The notes beneath the pieces are model-generated. The model was given only the letters and a program-made list of their open reading frames with translations. It did no database searches and had not been told where the DNA came from. Shown in pieces: positions 44,757-57,554 of a stretch of DNA of 64,000 nucleotides. The stretch is from Ulva prolifera (taxonomy: Eukaryota > Chlorophyta > Ulvophyceae > Ulvales > Ulvaceae). Position 1 is the first letter of the stretch. The number at the start of each line of letters is the position of its first letter. The stretch is from contig CM041204.1 of the NCBI GenBank assembly GCA_023078555.1, positions 3,812,430 through 3,876,429 of the forward strand. The letters are read 5' to 3'. Both the position numbers and the translations under genes were made by a program.

Positions 44757-47700
44757 TCAGAAGTCGAGGGCGGGCTGGGGCCGGCCCGGGTGGCACAGCA
44801 CGGACGCCGCGGTGTTTGCCAGCGTCGCCGGCGCCTCGGCAAAGTCCATCTCGGCGTTGGGGTCGATCTCGATCGGCACGAGCGACACCCGCGTCCGCCG
44901 GTGCCGCAACTGCACGCATGCATGGGGCTGTCGGCGGTGCGAGCTCAGGCGCGCCATGGCCTGCCCTGCCCTGCTGAGCTCATGGCGCTGCGGGTCGGTG
45001 CGGCATGGACCACATGTTGAGTGGGCATGCATGCGTGTAGCCCCAGATGAGCCGCGCAGATCACATGCGATATACGCGAACATTGGAGCTGCGGCCAGCG
45101 GTCGCAAGTGCCCAGGAGAAAAGGTCGATGGACAGCACATGGCCAGCATACACGAGGCCACCCGCACGCGTGAGCGTGCCTGAGCGAGCTGCTGTATCCA
45201 TTGCCAGAGTTCCCGGCGATTTTGCCGACCAAAACAGCATTGCCACACGCTCCTCGACATCACAGCAGCATGCCAGCTTGCTACACATGGTGCTTGTGCA
45301 ACAAGATGCCATGCGGTACTTGAAATCAAGTGCACCTTGATGCCTTACTGGCAGTGGATGCATGCTGTGGCTATGAGGGAGAGGGGGGGAGGTGGGGGAA
45401 GCGGCACCAGGAGCAGCATCGGTTCGCAGACCGGCAGCGAGATGCAGCCCGGGACGGAGAACTTGCAGACGTGCACGAGGCCCGCCGCGCTGTGCGGCTC
45501 CGCGGAGAGGCGCACCAGCTCCGCGTCGTCCGCGAGCGACCGCAGCCGCAGCGCCACGTCAGCGCAGTGCAGCACCTGCGCCACGGCCGACGCGCTGTAC
45601 AGGTCCGCGGCGACCGTCACCATCGCCACGCACCTGCACGCCGCTCGAGTGGGTGCACATGCATGGCACACATGCATGTGGCAACGCGGCGTGATCACGC
45701 CGACGTGCGGTTGTCTGCTGCTGGCCAAACAGGCCAGGCTTGACCGATACGCAGCGGCAGTCCTTCACAATGCAGCATAGCCTGCACAGCGCAGCACAGC
45801 GCAGCACAGCGCAGCACAGATGCGCACCGCGTTCCGCGCACAGCAGCTTTGAGGCCCATGAGCATGCTGAGCAGGCCACGCTCCCCGGAGGAGCCGCCGC
45901 AGTCCGGCCAGTGCACCCCCCCGGCGCCCTCCACCGCGATGCGTCCCACCGACTTTGGAGAAAACGTCGGCAGCGCGTCCGCGGCTGTCTGCACTCCCCC
46001 CGGCCTGGGCCCCCGGGCCACCGGGCCTCCACCGGCTGCTTGTGAAGTGGACGCCTCGTCGCTGCTTTCGCGGTCCAAGGACGCTGCCTGCTCGGGCGTG
46101 GGTGGGGGCGCGTTGCCGTGTCCCGCTGCCGCACGCTGCACCCGCGCCACGAGCTCAGTGGCTGCAGTGACCGCGCTGCGGAACACGGATGCATCTGGTA
46201 CACCTGCAGCGCAACGACCCTGTGCCAGTGCACTGGTGATATTAACGGGCGCCTCCAGAGAGAAACGCAGGCTCAGGGCACGTCAGGTCCGCTGAAATCT
46301 AGCACCGGATACTGTCCACTCAATAGGAACTCACAAAGATATGGTGAAATTCAGACCGTTCCAGGTCAACACCTGCTAGGCACATAGGTTACGGCCCCGG
46401 GAACAAGCCGGAGCTGAGCCGTTGCAATGTAGATGATTGAAGGTGGTTTGGGCAGCATCGTGCAAGATGGCTGCAGGAGCACCTGGCTGCTCTGGGAGGC
46501 AGGTGATTGAGCCCGAGGCCCGCTCCAGGAGGTCCTCCTGGCACCGCTTGGAGAGGTCGAACTGGTGTGCCCACGGGCTGGCCTTAGCCGACCTGTTGGC
46601 CGTGCTGGTGGTGGCCTTGGGGCGGAAGGCCGACTGCTGTGGGCGGCCTCCTGTGCTCTGAGCTGCAGCAGGCTTGATGTACCTGGGGACACACTGCAGG
46701 TCAGAAGGCCAGGGCCATGACCATACAGGCTAGCTGACCCTGAACTTGTCTTTTGCAAGGTGCAGCTGGTGACTGCCCAGGGAGCCTATGGTGTTGTAGG
46801 ACCGCGAGGCTACATAAGCTCGACATAGGTGCTCGTTGTCGGAGAGGCCATTGACAGCGGTGACGTTTCACACGCTGCTGCGAACCTGGCGGACTATATA
46901 CAGCATTGTGGAGTGGGAGCAGTTACAGTGCCACCTGCAACTTGTTCACCAGATCTGCTGTGCCATGCCTGTCTCTGTCACTCTATGTACAGCCGGAGGC
47001 GATGCAGGGCTCGGATAGGGCGCACTGAATACACAGGTAGTGTCCGAGTAAACTGGTCAGAGCATACTGGATAATGTCAGGCGCAGCGATGTCTGGCCTG
47101 ACTTGTCACGCACCGTCTGTACTGCCATGCAATGTTCAGCTCTGTTTCTGAAGCCTGCTGGCTTCTCGCTGCATCCTTGTCTTGAGTGGAGCCCTTTTTC
47201 GCATGTGCAGGTAGCCTGTTAGCCAAGGCCTTGCGATCCAGGTCGTTGCAGAAGTACATCATCTGCTGCTGGCAAACGATACCCTCGGCCATGAAATACG
47301 ACAGGATTGTTGACGAGTGTGCGCGCCACTGATCCTGAACATCGGAGGTGACCGGTCGATATGGGGTGCCTTGCAGCTTGCAGCGGGCAAGTGCGTGCCT
47401 GAGATCTGTCAGAACACGGCCCTGCTACGAATTCCTGATGCAGTCTGTGTCAACGAGGATCAGCAACTTAGATGAAGAATGGTCTCAAACGATGTTGTTC
47501 ATGAGGCTTCTTGGACGGCTGGGATACGTGCATGATCACCAGCATTCTGCAGGCATGGTCAGCCCACAGGAACTGTTCAACACAGGTAGCGACATCAAAG
47601 CTACAAAGTTGGAACTAAAATGAGATCAATCAAAGCTTCAGAGAGTGGGCTTACCTCCAATATGATTACCAATGAGCCCAGTGCCAGGCCTCCCCCGCAG

Positions 47701-47792
47701 AGCTGGTCCAGATCGCTGCAGCCTGATGACAGAACCTGCCCGCCGGCACCTGTGCGCAGCCCTGGGCCTTCGACATGAGCTACTTTCGACAT
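44757..47792 (-). CDS. ELP4: Elongator complex protein 4
   Basis: Six exons join in phase: 47655-47792, 47114-47334, 46483-46682, 45828-46203, 45408-45633 and 44757-44909, giving 437 residues, close to the usual size. Elp4 forms a ring with Elp5 and Elp6 that binds tRNA and helps Elongator modify wobble uridines. Landmarks are GPGLRTGAGGQVLSSGCSDL then GGGLALGSLVIILE at the start, ILSYFMAEGIVCQQQMMYF, the NIAWQYRRY block, HQFDLSKR, VGRIAVEGAGGVHWPD with SMLMGLKAAVR, MVTVAADLY, HCADVALRLRSLADDAELVR, GLVHVCKFSVPG and the closing RHRRTRVSLVPIEID. A Pro/Gly/Ser-rich insert of about 55 residues lies between the helix after VPDASVFRS and the VGRIAVEG strand. As in other Elp4 proteins the RecA-like fold has no intact Walker ATP site. 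Confidence 0.9.
45784..45820. repeat. Short tandem repeat, 10-bp unit
   Basis: The unit gcacagcgca is repeated more than three times in the fourth intron of ELP4, close to its donor. Confidence 0.85.
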
Positions 47793-48616
47793 ATCAGCCC
47801 TGACTACCGTGCCATTTCTCTCCGTCCATGTACGCCTGTTACTTGTTGCTTGCTTGTCGTGTGACGAACGACATTACAAATGTTCGGTGTAGGCCGTCCA
47901 ACACGTGAAGTATTAGACCTTGAAAGCAGAGGAAGCGTCCCGTGCGCTTTTGCAGAAGACGTGTGAGTCGGAGTCACATGGTTGGCAGATCAACGATTGC
48001 AGTATGGCCTGAAGGAAAACGCAATTTGCGTTGACGTCGATGCGCACGAACGACAGCGCTGCAGTGCTGTGCACTCTGTTTAGGTATTGCGGCATCGTGA
48101 GGCACTTCAAGCTGTCACCCACAGCCGCTGACAGGAAACATTGTTCAAGCAGACACATGTCTCGAGATACGTTTGCCTCACGCTTGTTACAGCCCTCATC
48201 TGCAACAATTCACTGCTTTCCCTATAACCTTCTGAGATAGCCAGACTACTTCTTGGTTTCGGGAGTGACGCCCTGCAGAGCATTTGCGAAAGTTCAGATC
48301 ACACGAGTCCTGACGCATATACTGCCCACTTCGAACAGCTTGCTGCATGAAGAACTGGAATCGCGTCTGCCATTCGACTGAAATATGCAAATGCACGTCC
48401 GACCCATACACATCTCGCTCACCAAAACTAGCCAGAGTGTAAAATTTTAATGCTAGCACCCAACAGGTGACATTGGCTACCTGTTTGTGAAGGCATTTCA
48501 GCAAGATTGACAACACCTCCACTTGAATGGTGAGACAAAAATATGTTCAATGAGCAAAAACATGCATCCCTGCTGAGAATTTTCAGCGACTCCCGATAAA
48601 AGAATGCTACGATACG
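47793..48616. other. Intergenic region between eL19 and ELP4
   Basis: It carries the eL19 3' region and the ELP4 promoter, both on the minus strand. AT-rich; no gene or repeat seen. Confidence 0.5.
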
Positions 48617-50503
48617 CTAGAGAAAGCAACGGACAGCAGATGAGGTGCGTACTGCATTGAGGCGCTCCTCGCGGCGCGAAAGCTTGGCTTGGCGGGTGAC
48701 CTTGTTCTTGGCACGGCGGGCCTCGAGCTGGTCTGCGAGGGTCTTCTCGCGCAGCTTTTCTGCCTTCATGTGGTGGATTGCCTCCATGAGCACACGCTTG
48801 TTCTTGTACACATTACCCTTTACCTGCAAGCACCAGATGCCAGCTTCACAATCCATCGCTTGCCTGTCAGCCCCTGACCGAGCCGTGCACCACAAGAGGT
48901 ATGCAGGAGCCAGGCAGGACCGTGACAATATGACAACAAGTGAGCGAGGCAGAATATGCATGGTGCTGGCCCTTGCGCAGCTGCGTAGAGCACCAGCCAG
49001 ACCACAGCCAACGAAACCTATGCTGCAGGAACTCAATTGATCTGAAGAATGCTGTAGGCATACGCAGCAGCAGCCGACAGCCACAAAAGCACAGCAGACA
49101 GGGATCTTGGGTGATGTGAAGTTCGTGCTGAGCATCAGAGGGAAAAATCAGAGCTGCTTGCCGCACAGCTGCAAGAAAATGCCGCAGACAATGGCGACCT
49201 GTGTGATTACATGTATGCAGCACTCGAAACAAAACAGTCACAGGTTTCGCATAATGACTGTGAACTTGGTCTACTGCAGTGGATTTCTGATGGTGTGAAA
49301 ACGACGACTGATCAAAAGGGACTGCACACGAGGAAGCTGGTTGGAATGCGTGTCTCATTGAGTGGAGGGCACACTACCAGGCACCATATGTCACGAGCTG
49401 ATGTTGCAGCCCTGCCACAAAACCAAACCAGGGTGTTCATTGTCAGAACAACAAGATCTTCACATGGGGAAAGTTGTATTGTGTGTTGGCCAGGTCCTTC
49501 AGCTACATCACGGCGACATTCAGCATGCAGGCCAGTAGCTTTGTCACAATAATCACCACGTGTGACAAGCACTGGTGAAAGCTGCACTCTGGTGTTATCC
49601 CATGCAACCAATGGGCCTGCTGCTGATGGCAGTGCTGCAGATGCTGTGTCCACCAGGCTGAAACACCACCCATTTGCAGAAGGTCGGGCAATGCTTGCCC
49701 TGGTGCCACGTGATCGGGTCAACCAAACAGTTCAGGAGTGATTGCCGCACCTTCTGGTACAGCTCATGGTACAGGTGCTTGTCAATCTTCTTGGAATCAC
49801 GGTACTTCTTGAGCAAGCGTCGAAGAACACGAATACGTCGCATCCAGAGAACCTTGGTGGGCATGCGTGCCTCCTTGGTACCCCGGCGCTTACCTGCAGG
49901 CCAACAATCCAAATTGCATGCTTGCGTCTCCTCAAGCATCGCCATGTCCAGAGAGTGATCACAGCCCGCGGGAACACGACAGGCATCGCACATAGTACAT
50001 GTATGAGGTGACGCCGCTGCAACTGCTTGGGCGATTCACCGGGAAGGCAAGATGCGAACACGCAGCAGATCAGCCAGTGAACATGCTGCGATCTGAACAG
50101 TAACGACATTCTGCGACAGTCCAAGATAATAGCTGATAGTATTTTGGCATATATGTGCCATGAGCGCACCGTGGCCTGTGTGACGCCCCTTCGCCTTGGC
50201 TTCCGCTGACCTGCGCGCCCGAGACCGGGAGTGGATGACTGTAGGCTTTCTGATGACAAACCCATCCTTCACCAGCTTGCGGATGTTTTGCCCTGCATAT
50301 GTCCGGATGAGTCGCGCGGAGGAACGCTGTCAGGATGGCCTATACCGACATGCGACGACATTAACGGCAAAGGGATCCTATCAGAGCGTACGCGAATTAG
50401 CCATAGAAATATCATTGACCTCATTGGGGTCCAGCCAGACCTTGCGGAGGCCACACTTCAACACTGAAGCGGCCAACCGCTTTTGCAGCTTCAAAGACAC
50501 CAT
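48617..50503 (-). CDS. RPL19: 60S ribosomal protein eL19
   Basis: Four exons join in phase: 50392-50503, 50170-50292, 49751-49893 and 48617-48823, giving 194 residues, a normal length. eL19 is part of the large ribosomal subunit and forms bridges to the small subunit. The whole chain is recognisable: [118 protein letters not shown] and a long charged C-terminal helix ending [11 protein letters not shown]. The tail after this helix ([11 protein letters not shown]) is unusual. It shares a 541-base promoter region with the divergent TCAIM-like gene. Confidence 0.96.
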
Positions 50504-51044
50504 TTTTCCCGGCGATCAAAGCGTAGGCCGGTGAACGACAAAAGAGAACGTTACATAGCAAATTGCTGCGTTTACACCCAGGCTGGAGCACAATCGTCTC
50601 CGTCGATATCAGGTATTGCCAGCAGGCTGGCTGAAGCCCCCCAGCAGCTGGCGGCGCCGCGTCACTTACATGGGACGCCCTCAACATTTTGTGGAATTTC
50701 GGGTCTCGCCCACCTTTGGCCAATAGGGAGTCTGCACCCAAAACCCGGTCAGTGAACCATTGGATGAGATGAATCTGATACAAATCGGCCGTGCGCCAAA
50801 CACTGCCCCATGTGAAACACACTGATAGTGTGATTCACCGCGCACAAACGCACAGGTCGCAAATTAATTATTGCTGTTTTGTACATCATCTGAGACTGCT
50901 ACGTGGGTGAACGACGTGCTTTGTGTATGGGTTCATAGGTGGTTTCCTGTTGAACAGACAAGTCGCTGTGGAGCTAATCAGTGCCCTTCGCGAAGACTGC
51001 ACCATTAGATTAAAGCACCTGTGAATCTGGGAGTGTGTCTGAGG
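50504..51044. promoter_or_regulatory. Divergent promoter region of eL19 and the TCAIM-like gene
   Basis: The two start codons point away from each other across 541 bases, which must hold both promoters and leaders. An AT-rich patch (aaattaattattgctg) lies in the middle. No specific element could be assigned. Confidence 0.55.
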
Positions 51045-54000
51045 ATGTCTCGCAAAACTAGCGAGCGACGCTACATCAGGTACGCCTGGTTACTTTTCAC
51101 TGGTGTTCATGTACTTCCACTACTGACAACTTCACCAACACTTGTCAGCCGGCAATACATTCATGATGTCAATATGCGCATCGGAGGGTGTGCCCGGAGG
51201 GAAGTACTGATTTTCATCTGAAATAAGTTGCGGATCGCGCACACAAGGCACACCATCATGCCCGCGAGTTGCTCCTCATATTCCGGCTCGAGAATCATGG
51301 CGCCATTGTTGCAGAAGCGTCATAAGTCGTGTCCATCCTGATCTTTTCGAAGGCCATGATGAACAACAGCAAGTGAACACGGAGTCATTGAAGGCCTTGC
51401 ATGCTGCGGTGGAGACGTTGTCGACAGGAAAGCATGTGAATCCTGTAGAAATAACTTTCTTTCAGCGTGAGCATGATGACTCTGGGAATTTTGAGCGCAT
51501 ATCCCTGCGCCTCACCGACTCGCTGGTGCCATTGTACGAAGCGTTCGGTGTCATCTCGCCTGAGGATGCAGAGGAGATCCGTAGTCAGGAGAATAGTGAA
51601 TCAAGGAGTATTGAAGACGTCAACTTCTTGCAGTGGCTGGAATCCACCATTCAGGTGTGTCGAGCCCCGCTCACACGTGGACCGAATTGGCACACGTCAA
51701 TATTGCTACACGTGAGTCAATGCGTCGCAACACCAGCTCAACGTGGGTTATTGTTTTCAGGAGGCCACCGTCACTGCCGCAGACCTTGCGAACCAGAAGG
51801 AGCTTCTGGCGCAGTTGCAGTCCTCAGTCACAAACGAGTTTAACCTCGCTTGCGTCAAGATGGGAACACAGAATACAGCAAGTTCAGCGTCTGTTTGTGA
51901 AGTTCTCGATCACATCGAGTCGATTACCGTTGTTCAGGTTCGCTTCCCTGCTAAGCAACTACATGGGTCCTGGGTCCCTTATCAGCAGTTGTCTTAGCTC
52001 TGGCACCAATCATGTGGCAGATACATGTCCTAATTGTTCATGATTCTGTTCTTGCATCACCTTGTGATCGGGTGTCTACCTCAGTTTATCTGACTGCTGT
52101 GCATGTGCATACTCCCCCTGTCCTTGCTGCAGGTGTATGCATTGTCACCACAGCTATTGATTACACAAATAGACACTGTGCCCCCTGTTTCATCTGTGTC
52201 GTCGCATCTAGAGCATTTATCTCAGTACCAATGCGGGCCACTAGCGCTGCCGTGGCCGACACATAATGCCACGCCCCGAGCAACCCATCTTGGGGTCATG
52301 CACCAAGTGGGTGTCAACCTATGTGGGCCAAATTTAAGGGTTGGAACAGGTCATGTGCCCTTGGGCTCCGCGTGTCTATGCCACTCGCACCAAACGCCGT
52401 TGCCACCCTCTCCACATCCGTCACCCCGCATGTGGCTGCACTATTGCGGTTGTGCAGCACCGTTGACCTGCATCTCAGCATCATCTGCACATTGGCCACC
52501 ATTCAGCGTGGCTGCTTCACTAGATCTCTTGGCAGTGCCTCCTTTTTCTTGGATCCCTGCGCACATCGTGTCAGCGCACCATAGAGGCCGCGCCATCACT
52601 TCGCTGGCCGCGTCTCACCAGCGCAGTACCCCAGACAACATTTATAACTGCGGTGATTACACCTGTGCCAGCAACGTTGAAGTTGCGTTGTCCTTCTGCA
52701 GGACGCCCTCCGCGGAGACCCCGAGATCGCAGAGCGCGTCGCAGGGTTGACGCTGCGCGTGCACTGCCCGCGGCACGCGCCCATCCGCGACTACCACTGG
52801 GTCGACTTTGAGAGCGGCGAGGACTTCCACATCAGCACCCGCAAGTGGGCCGAGGTCGGCGCACGTGGCGAGATTGAGGTAGTGGCGCACCGCACCGGCG
52901 TCGCGGAGCGGCTGCGCTCGCTCGACTATGCGCGCGCCCACCAGCTGAGCGCAGTTGGCGCATTTTGGAAGGGCCGGCAGGACGCGCTCGCGCGCGCCGT
53001 CGCACAGGTGCTGCGCGTGAAGTTTGTATGGCCGGATGAGAACTGCTCGGAGACGAACTTCTGCATGTGGGCGGGGCGTGTGCTGCGGGATAAGCTGCTC
53101 ATCGCGGAGCTCGCAGACGCCGAGTTTTCGTTCACGATGCTCGTGCACAGCGACGAGCAGGCGCCCGCCGCGAGCTTCCTGCCGTCTTCCAGCACCGTGC
53201 AGGTGTGTCTGCTGGTAGCACTGCCGCAGTGTCGTGGGTGCTTGTATCCGGGGCTTTCGCCTGTGGCCGTTGTCTCACAGCTGCCAGCCGTCCTCCTGTG
53301 AATTCTGCTCGCATATCTGGTCCTCAAAGCTTGTGGGTATTCGCTGGCTGCCCGGTCGTGGCGCTGCTCTGTATGTTGTGTTGCCTGTGAGCGGTGTGTG
53401 ATGTGGAGGTCGTGCCTGCAGGTGCACCACCACTGCTCGCCCCGGCAGCTGATGGAGCTGCTGCTGTCCAACGCCGCGATCGCCGCGAGCAGCACCTCGG
53501 GTGAGCGCCTTGAGACCGCCACCGCAGAGCAGGAGTTGCTCTCGGCTGCGAAGGTGGCGCTGGGGGCGCGCCATGTGGTGCGCATCTGCGCCCGCGACAA
53601 GGGCGAGCGCGTTACGACGGCGCTGCAGCGGCTGATAGAGAACGCACCCCGCATTAAGCAGCGCATTGACCTCCGCGGCGTCTGCCTCGCGATCGATGAC
53701 AACTACCACCTCTGGGACTCGGGGTACGTCAGCATCCCGTACGACTTTGATATTGACAGCATGGCCGGGGAGGTGACGAAGCTGCTCGCGCCGGCCGCGG
53801 ATGTGCCTGTGGATCCCGCACCGGCCGCCGAAGTGCCGGGGATGACTTCAGAAGCGGAGGTCGCGGCAGCGGAGGCGGCTGAGGCGGCGGAGGCTGCTGC
53901 GGCCGCAGCTGCGGCGGCGAAGGCCGCGGAGTCGGCGGCGGCGGCGGCGGCCGCCAACATGGCGCGTGTGCACCCGGTGCATCAGAGCGCGGAGGAGTTT

Positions 54001-54987
54001 ATCGCGAACCTGAAGGATACGATGGACGCGGCGCCCGGCGGGGGCGGCGATGGGGCTGGCGGGGGTTTGAGCATGGACGGCGCGCCGGTGGTTGACGAGT
54101 CGCTGGCGGCGTGGATAGAGGGGCAGGTGGGGGATCTCGGGGCAGGGGTGAGCACGTTTGCCGCGGGAGCGATGGCACACTCGTCCCGTGTTGATGTGGA
54201 GCCGGGCGCGGGGGTGCACTTTGGGGCGCAGGCTGAGGCGCTGGCGGCAAGTGGTGTGCCCCCCGGAGGAGTGACGGTGTCGCATAGCTCAGGGGGTGAG
54301 ATTGACGTGGTCGTGCCGGAGATCCCAGATCACGTGCGCGCTGCGGCAGCTGCAGACGGCGAGAGGGCCGGCCGTGCCCCGTCCGGGCTGCCAGTGATTC
54401 CGCCACCATACGCAGCTCCAGCGGAGGGGCCACAGGCCGGGGAATTTGCGGCTGGGCCAATGAGTAAGCTTGCAGATGCGGTGCGGCTAGTCAAGTCGCG
54501 GACCGGTGGGCTGCAGCGGCGGCGGCGCAGCGACGGTGGCGACCGGCGGCGCTCACCGTCGCCCGTTGCGGCGCATGGGACATGGCCCTCCGTTGCGCCG
54601 CCGGCGGAGCCGTACTATGATTCAGAGGACCTGCCGTGTGGAGTGGACATGCCGATCGGGGGCGGGGACTCGACGGCGAGCCCAGAGTCTCCTGGCGCCG
54701 CTGTGGGAGGCACTGGCGGACCGGGCGAGACCCCACACGACCGGCTCAAGGCTCGAAAGGAGCTTGCACGGGGCGTCGCAGCCGCATCTCTACCAGCACG
54801 GAAGCCGTGCATGCTGTCGCCGGTGCGGCCGCCTGGCCGCGGCGCGGCACCGTCGCTGGGGTCCCCGACGAAGCTGCAGGTTCGCGCGCCGGTGCCTCCA
54901 CGGTCAAGACGCTCCGGGGGTCTGTGCACAAACGCGCCGCAGAACACCAGCCGCCGCGGCAGCTTTGGTGGCGGCATGCTGTTGTAA
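51045..54987 (+). CDS. TCAIM-like protein (DUF4460/DUF4461) with long C-terminal extension
   Basis: Five exons join in phase: 51045-51079, 51315-51654, 51761-51937, 52702-53202 and 53422-54987, giving 872 residues. The first exon has only 35 bases and supplies MSRKTSERRYI. A J-like DUF4460 part follows: VISRVHPDLF, VNTESLKALHAAVETL and NPVEITFFQRE line up with the family pattern 'HPDFF...VNENSLKxL...LTFYxR'. The DUF4461 part continues with FLQWLESTI, VAGLTLRVHCP, HWVDFESG, VHHHCSPRQLMELLLSNAA and closes with LRGVCLAIDDNY...GYVSIPYDF. Animal TCAIM is mitochondrial; its biochemical role is unclear. The last 400 residues or so are new: Ala/Glu-rich helix, then Gly/Pro/Ser/Arg-rich, likely disordered. 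No clear presequence is visible in the short exon 1. Confidence 0.75.
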
Positions 54988-57554
54988 GGCGTCACCTGTG
55001 ACGATTTGTAGCTAACCCCCGTACCGTACCCCCCAGTACCAGCCTGTCACTGTTTCTGTACAACGCTGTGCCGCCGCCGGCGGATGTATACATGGTGTAG
55101 GGCTGTTGAGCCTGCTTTTAAACCGGGGCGGGGACCGCCGGCCAGTCATGCCGGCATGACCCAGGTGCTGGACAAGTGTGACTGTGCACAAGGTGTGTGC
55201 CTGCCGTGAGAGTTTGTCTGTGTGCGAGTGTCTGTGTGCGAGTGTGCGAGTTTGAGAAGAGTGCCCGTGGACAGCTGTGCGCCTCTGGGAGGGGCATCGT
55301 ACGGCGGATTGAGAGTTTGATGTGAGGTGGTTGCATGAGAAGGGGACGAGGCGAGGATGCCAGAGGAAAAACTTTACCAAGGTGCCGTGAGTGCGGCCCG
55401 TGGGCGGAGAGGAGGTATCCATGCACAGCAGCGCTGTGTTTATGAATGCTGTAGTGTGAATACTGTAGTGGCGATGTGTGCAGCAGGCGATGGAGAGTGG
55501 GTACATGGCAGTCTGGGCCCGGGTGAGGCCCTGATGCGCGTTGCCTGGGAGTGTTTCAGATGAGCATTTCGTCAGCAGGTTGCAGAAGCTGATAGGCCTT
55601 GTATTTCTGTGAATCTATGATGCTTTTTCTTTTGTGTAACATGCTTGAATATTGGATCTGCTGTCTTGTTGGCTTTGATCAAATTGCATCGAAGGCGGTC
55701 CAGGCAGAGGAAGCAAGTTTGCATACTTGATATGTGTGCTAACCAGGTTGATGCTGTTGGTGTGGTATGTACTTGTCGCGACAACCAATCGCGCGGTGCT
55801 GTTCACAAGCCTTGCTGATTCTGTGCTGCATAGCATCTTCAGCGAGTCCTTTGTGGTCGATGTAATTCTGTGGATCACTGCAGAGTCACGACCTTCTCCA
55901 GAGCCACGAAAATGCTGACAAGATGCTTTGCTCATCACGATCATGGCAGTGAGTTGCCGGCTGGCAGGGTCGCATGGATATTCAGTGATGTATACATCCG
56001 GACAAATTGATGCCAAATGGGACCCATTTACTATTGGTGTCACAGTGGCACGCCTAGGTAGAATACCGCGATTCTTCATCCCTAAAGTGAAGAAACATGC
56101 AGAGGTATCAAAGAACGTACAAAACAATGTAGGCCGACAAGATCAAGCTGATCACGCATGCACTGGGTTACCACCACAATGAATATCGCATGAGTTGACT
56201 TCTACTATGTCAGAATCTTCGCATGTGTTGCTCATCAACCCAGCTGAACTCGGTGTGAAGATTTGATGACGAATTGGCACCATCAGTTGAGACATGACTA
56301 CTACCGCCACAAAGTATTTTGCACAACACGAGACAGGAGCTTGTTCAATTGAAATGTGCAGTTGTGAGTACAGTTGAACACATTGCCATAGATGAGGCTC
56401 CAGACAAGCAACTTCCATTGTTACAAAAGCACCGCGGCCTCGAGGAAACAGTGCTTATGACCAAGCCCCGGGGAGTGCTGCACGACAACCACCCGCAAAC
56501 ACTGAGCTCCCACTGCAATCATCCGGACTTTGTCATATGTGCAAACTTGCAACCCGGCCTTATACCAAATAAATATTCGCCATTCGCCATAACTGACTCC
56601 AGCTGGTGCAATGCGACGAGCACGCCTTGATGCACATCTCATACAACGCACCTCCCAGCAGGTGTCCACGCAACATCATGCAGTGTCATGTGTGACAGAG
56701 CACCTGGGCGTAGCTGCAGCACCCAGGAACATCAAAGGCAGCGCCCATGAGACACATTTATGCACGCCTGCGACACTGTTTCATAAAAGGGGCGCGACGG
56801 CGCAAAGTCAACAAGCCTGCCCTATACAACACCCACACATGCAGCCATTAGCCACACCTGAGACGCCCGCACTGCCACGTGTGCCTGAGGTGCAATGCAG
56901 ACATGTCTTGACTGACACAAACAGAACGCTCAACGGGCAACCAATTTGTGCGCAACGGGACCATGAACACAGGCCACACGATGTGCAGATTATAGACTCC
57001 ACTGCCCCACCGGCCACACTGCACGTAATGCTGCATGAAGCGGGGAACGAATGACTACATAGACCATTGCCTCAGCTGAGCATTGGCCTGTTGTGCCAGC
57101 AAACCGTACGCCCAGGAGCTTCAAGTGCGGGGTGGACCAGATCAGGGATAGCCCGCCCCGCACCGACACCCTGCCACCGGCCCGGACAGACAGCAGTCGC
57201 AGCAGCCTGCCTGCCGAATTGGGCAACACCGCTCAGGCACTGGCTCCGTCAGCTCATGCCGCTTCTCGCCACCTCACTTCCTCTTTTGAGATCAATCAGG
57301 CGTGCTCGCCGACAAGCTGACTGTGTTCCCGATGCAGTCTCTGGCCCCTGTGCTGCATAAGCAAGCTGGTTCATGCCTGCTGTCGCCTCCATGGCACCAC
57401 ATGCCTGGCTGTACATATCCTCCATTGGCTGCGCTGCAGGGAAGGCCACTGCGGCCGCATGCATATGCACATTCAACTCGTGCTTGCGTGGCAGCTTGGC
57501 AGAGCTGCCACGTGGTGCTCAGGAGAGCAGGGACCGCTACTTCAGCGCACCAGC
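54988..57554. other. Convergent intergenic region: TCAIM-like and GST-like genes
   Basis: Both neighbours end here. A minus-strand open frame of about 170 codons (55615-56127) and a smaller plus-strand one (55727-55918) overlap, but neither has recognisable motifs, so I call no gene. Simple gtgtgcgagtgt repeats occur near 55.21 kb. Confidence 0.45.

Noticed and set aside
47348-47623. Plus-strand open frame of 91 codons.
   Set aside because: It lies in the first intron of ELP4 on the opposite strand and has no family resemblance.
55615-56127. Minus-strand open frame of about 170 codons between the TCAIM-like and GST-like genes.
   Set aside because: No conserved segments and no start or splice context; a plus-strand frame overlaps it. 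Kept as unexplained rather than called a gene.
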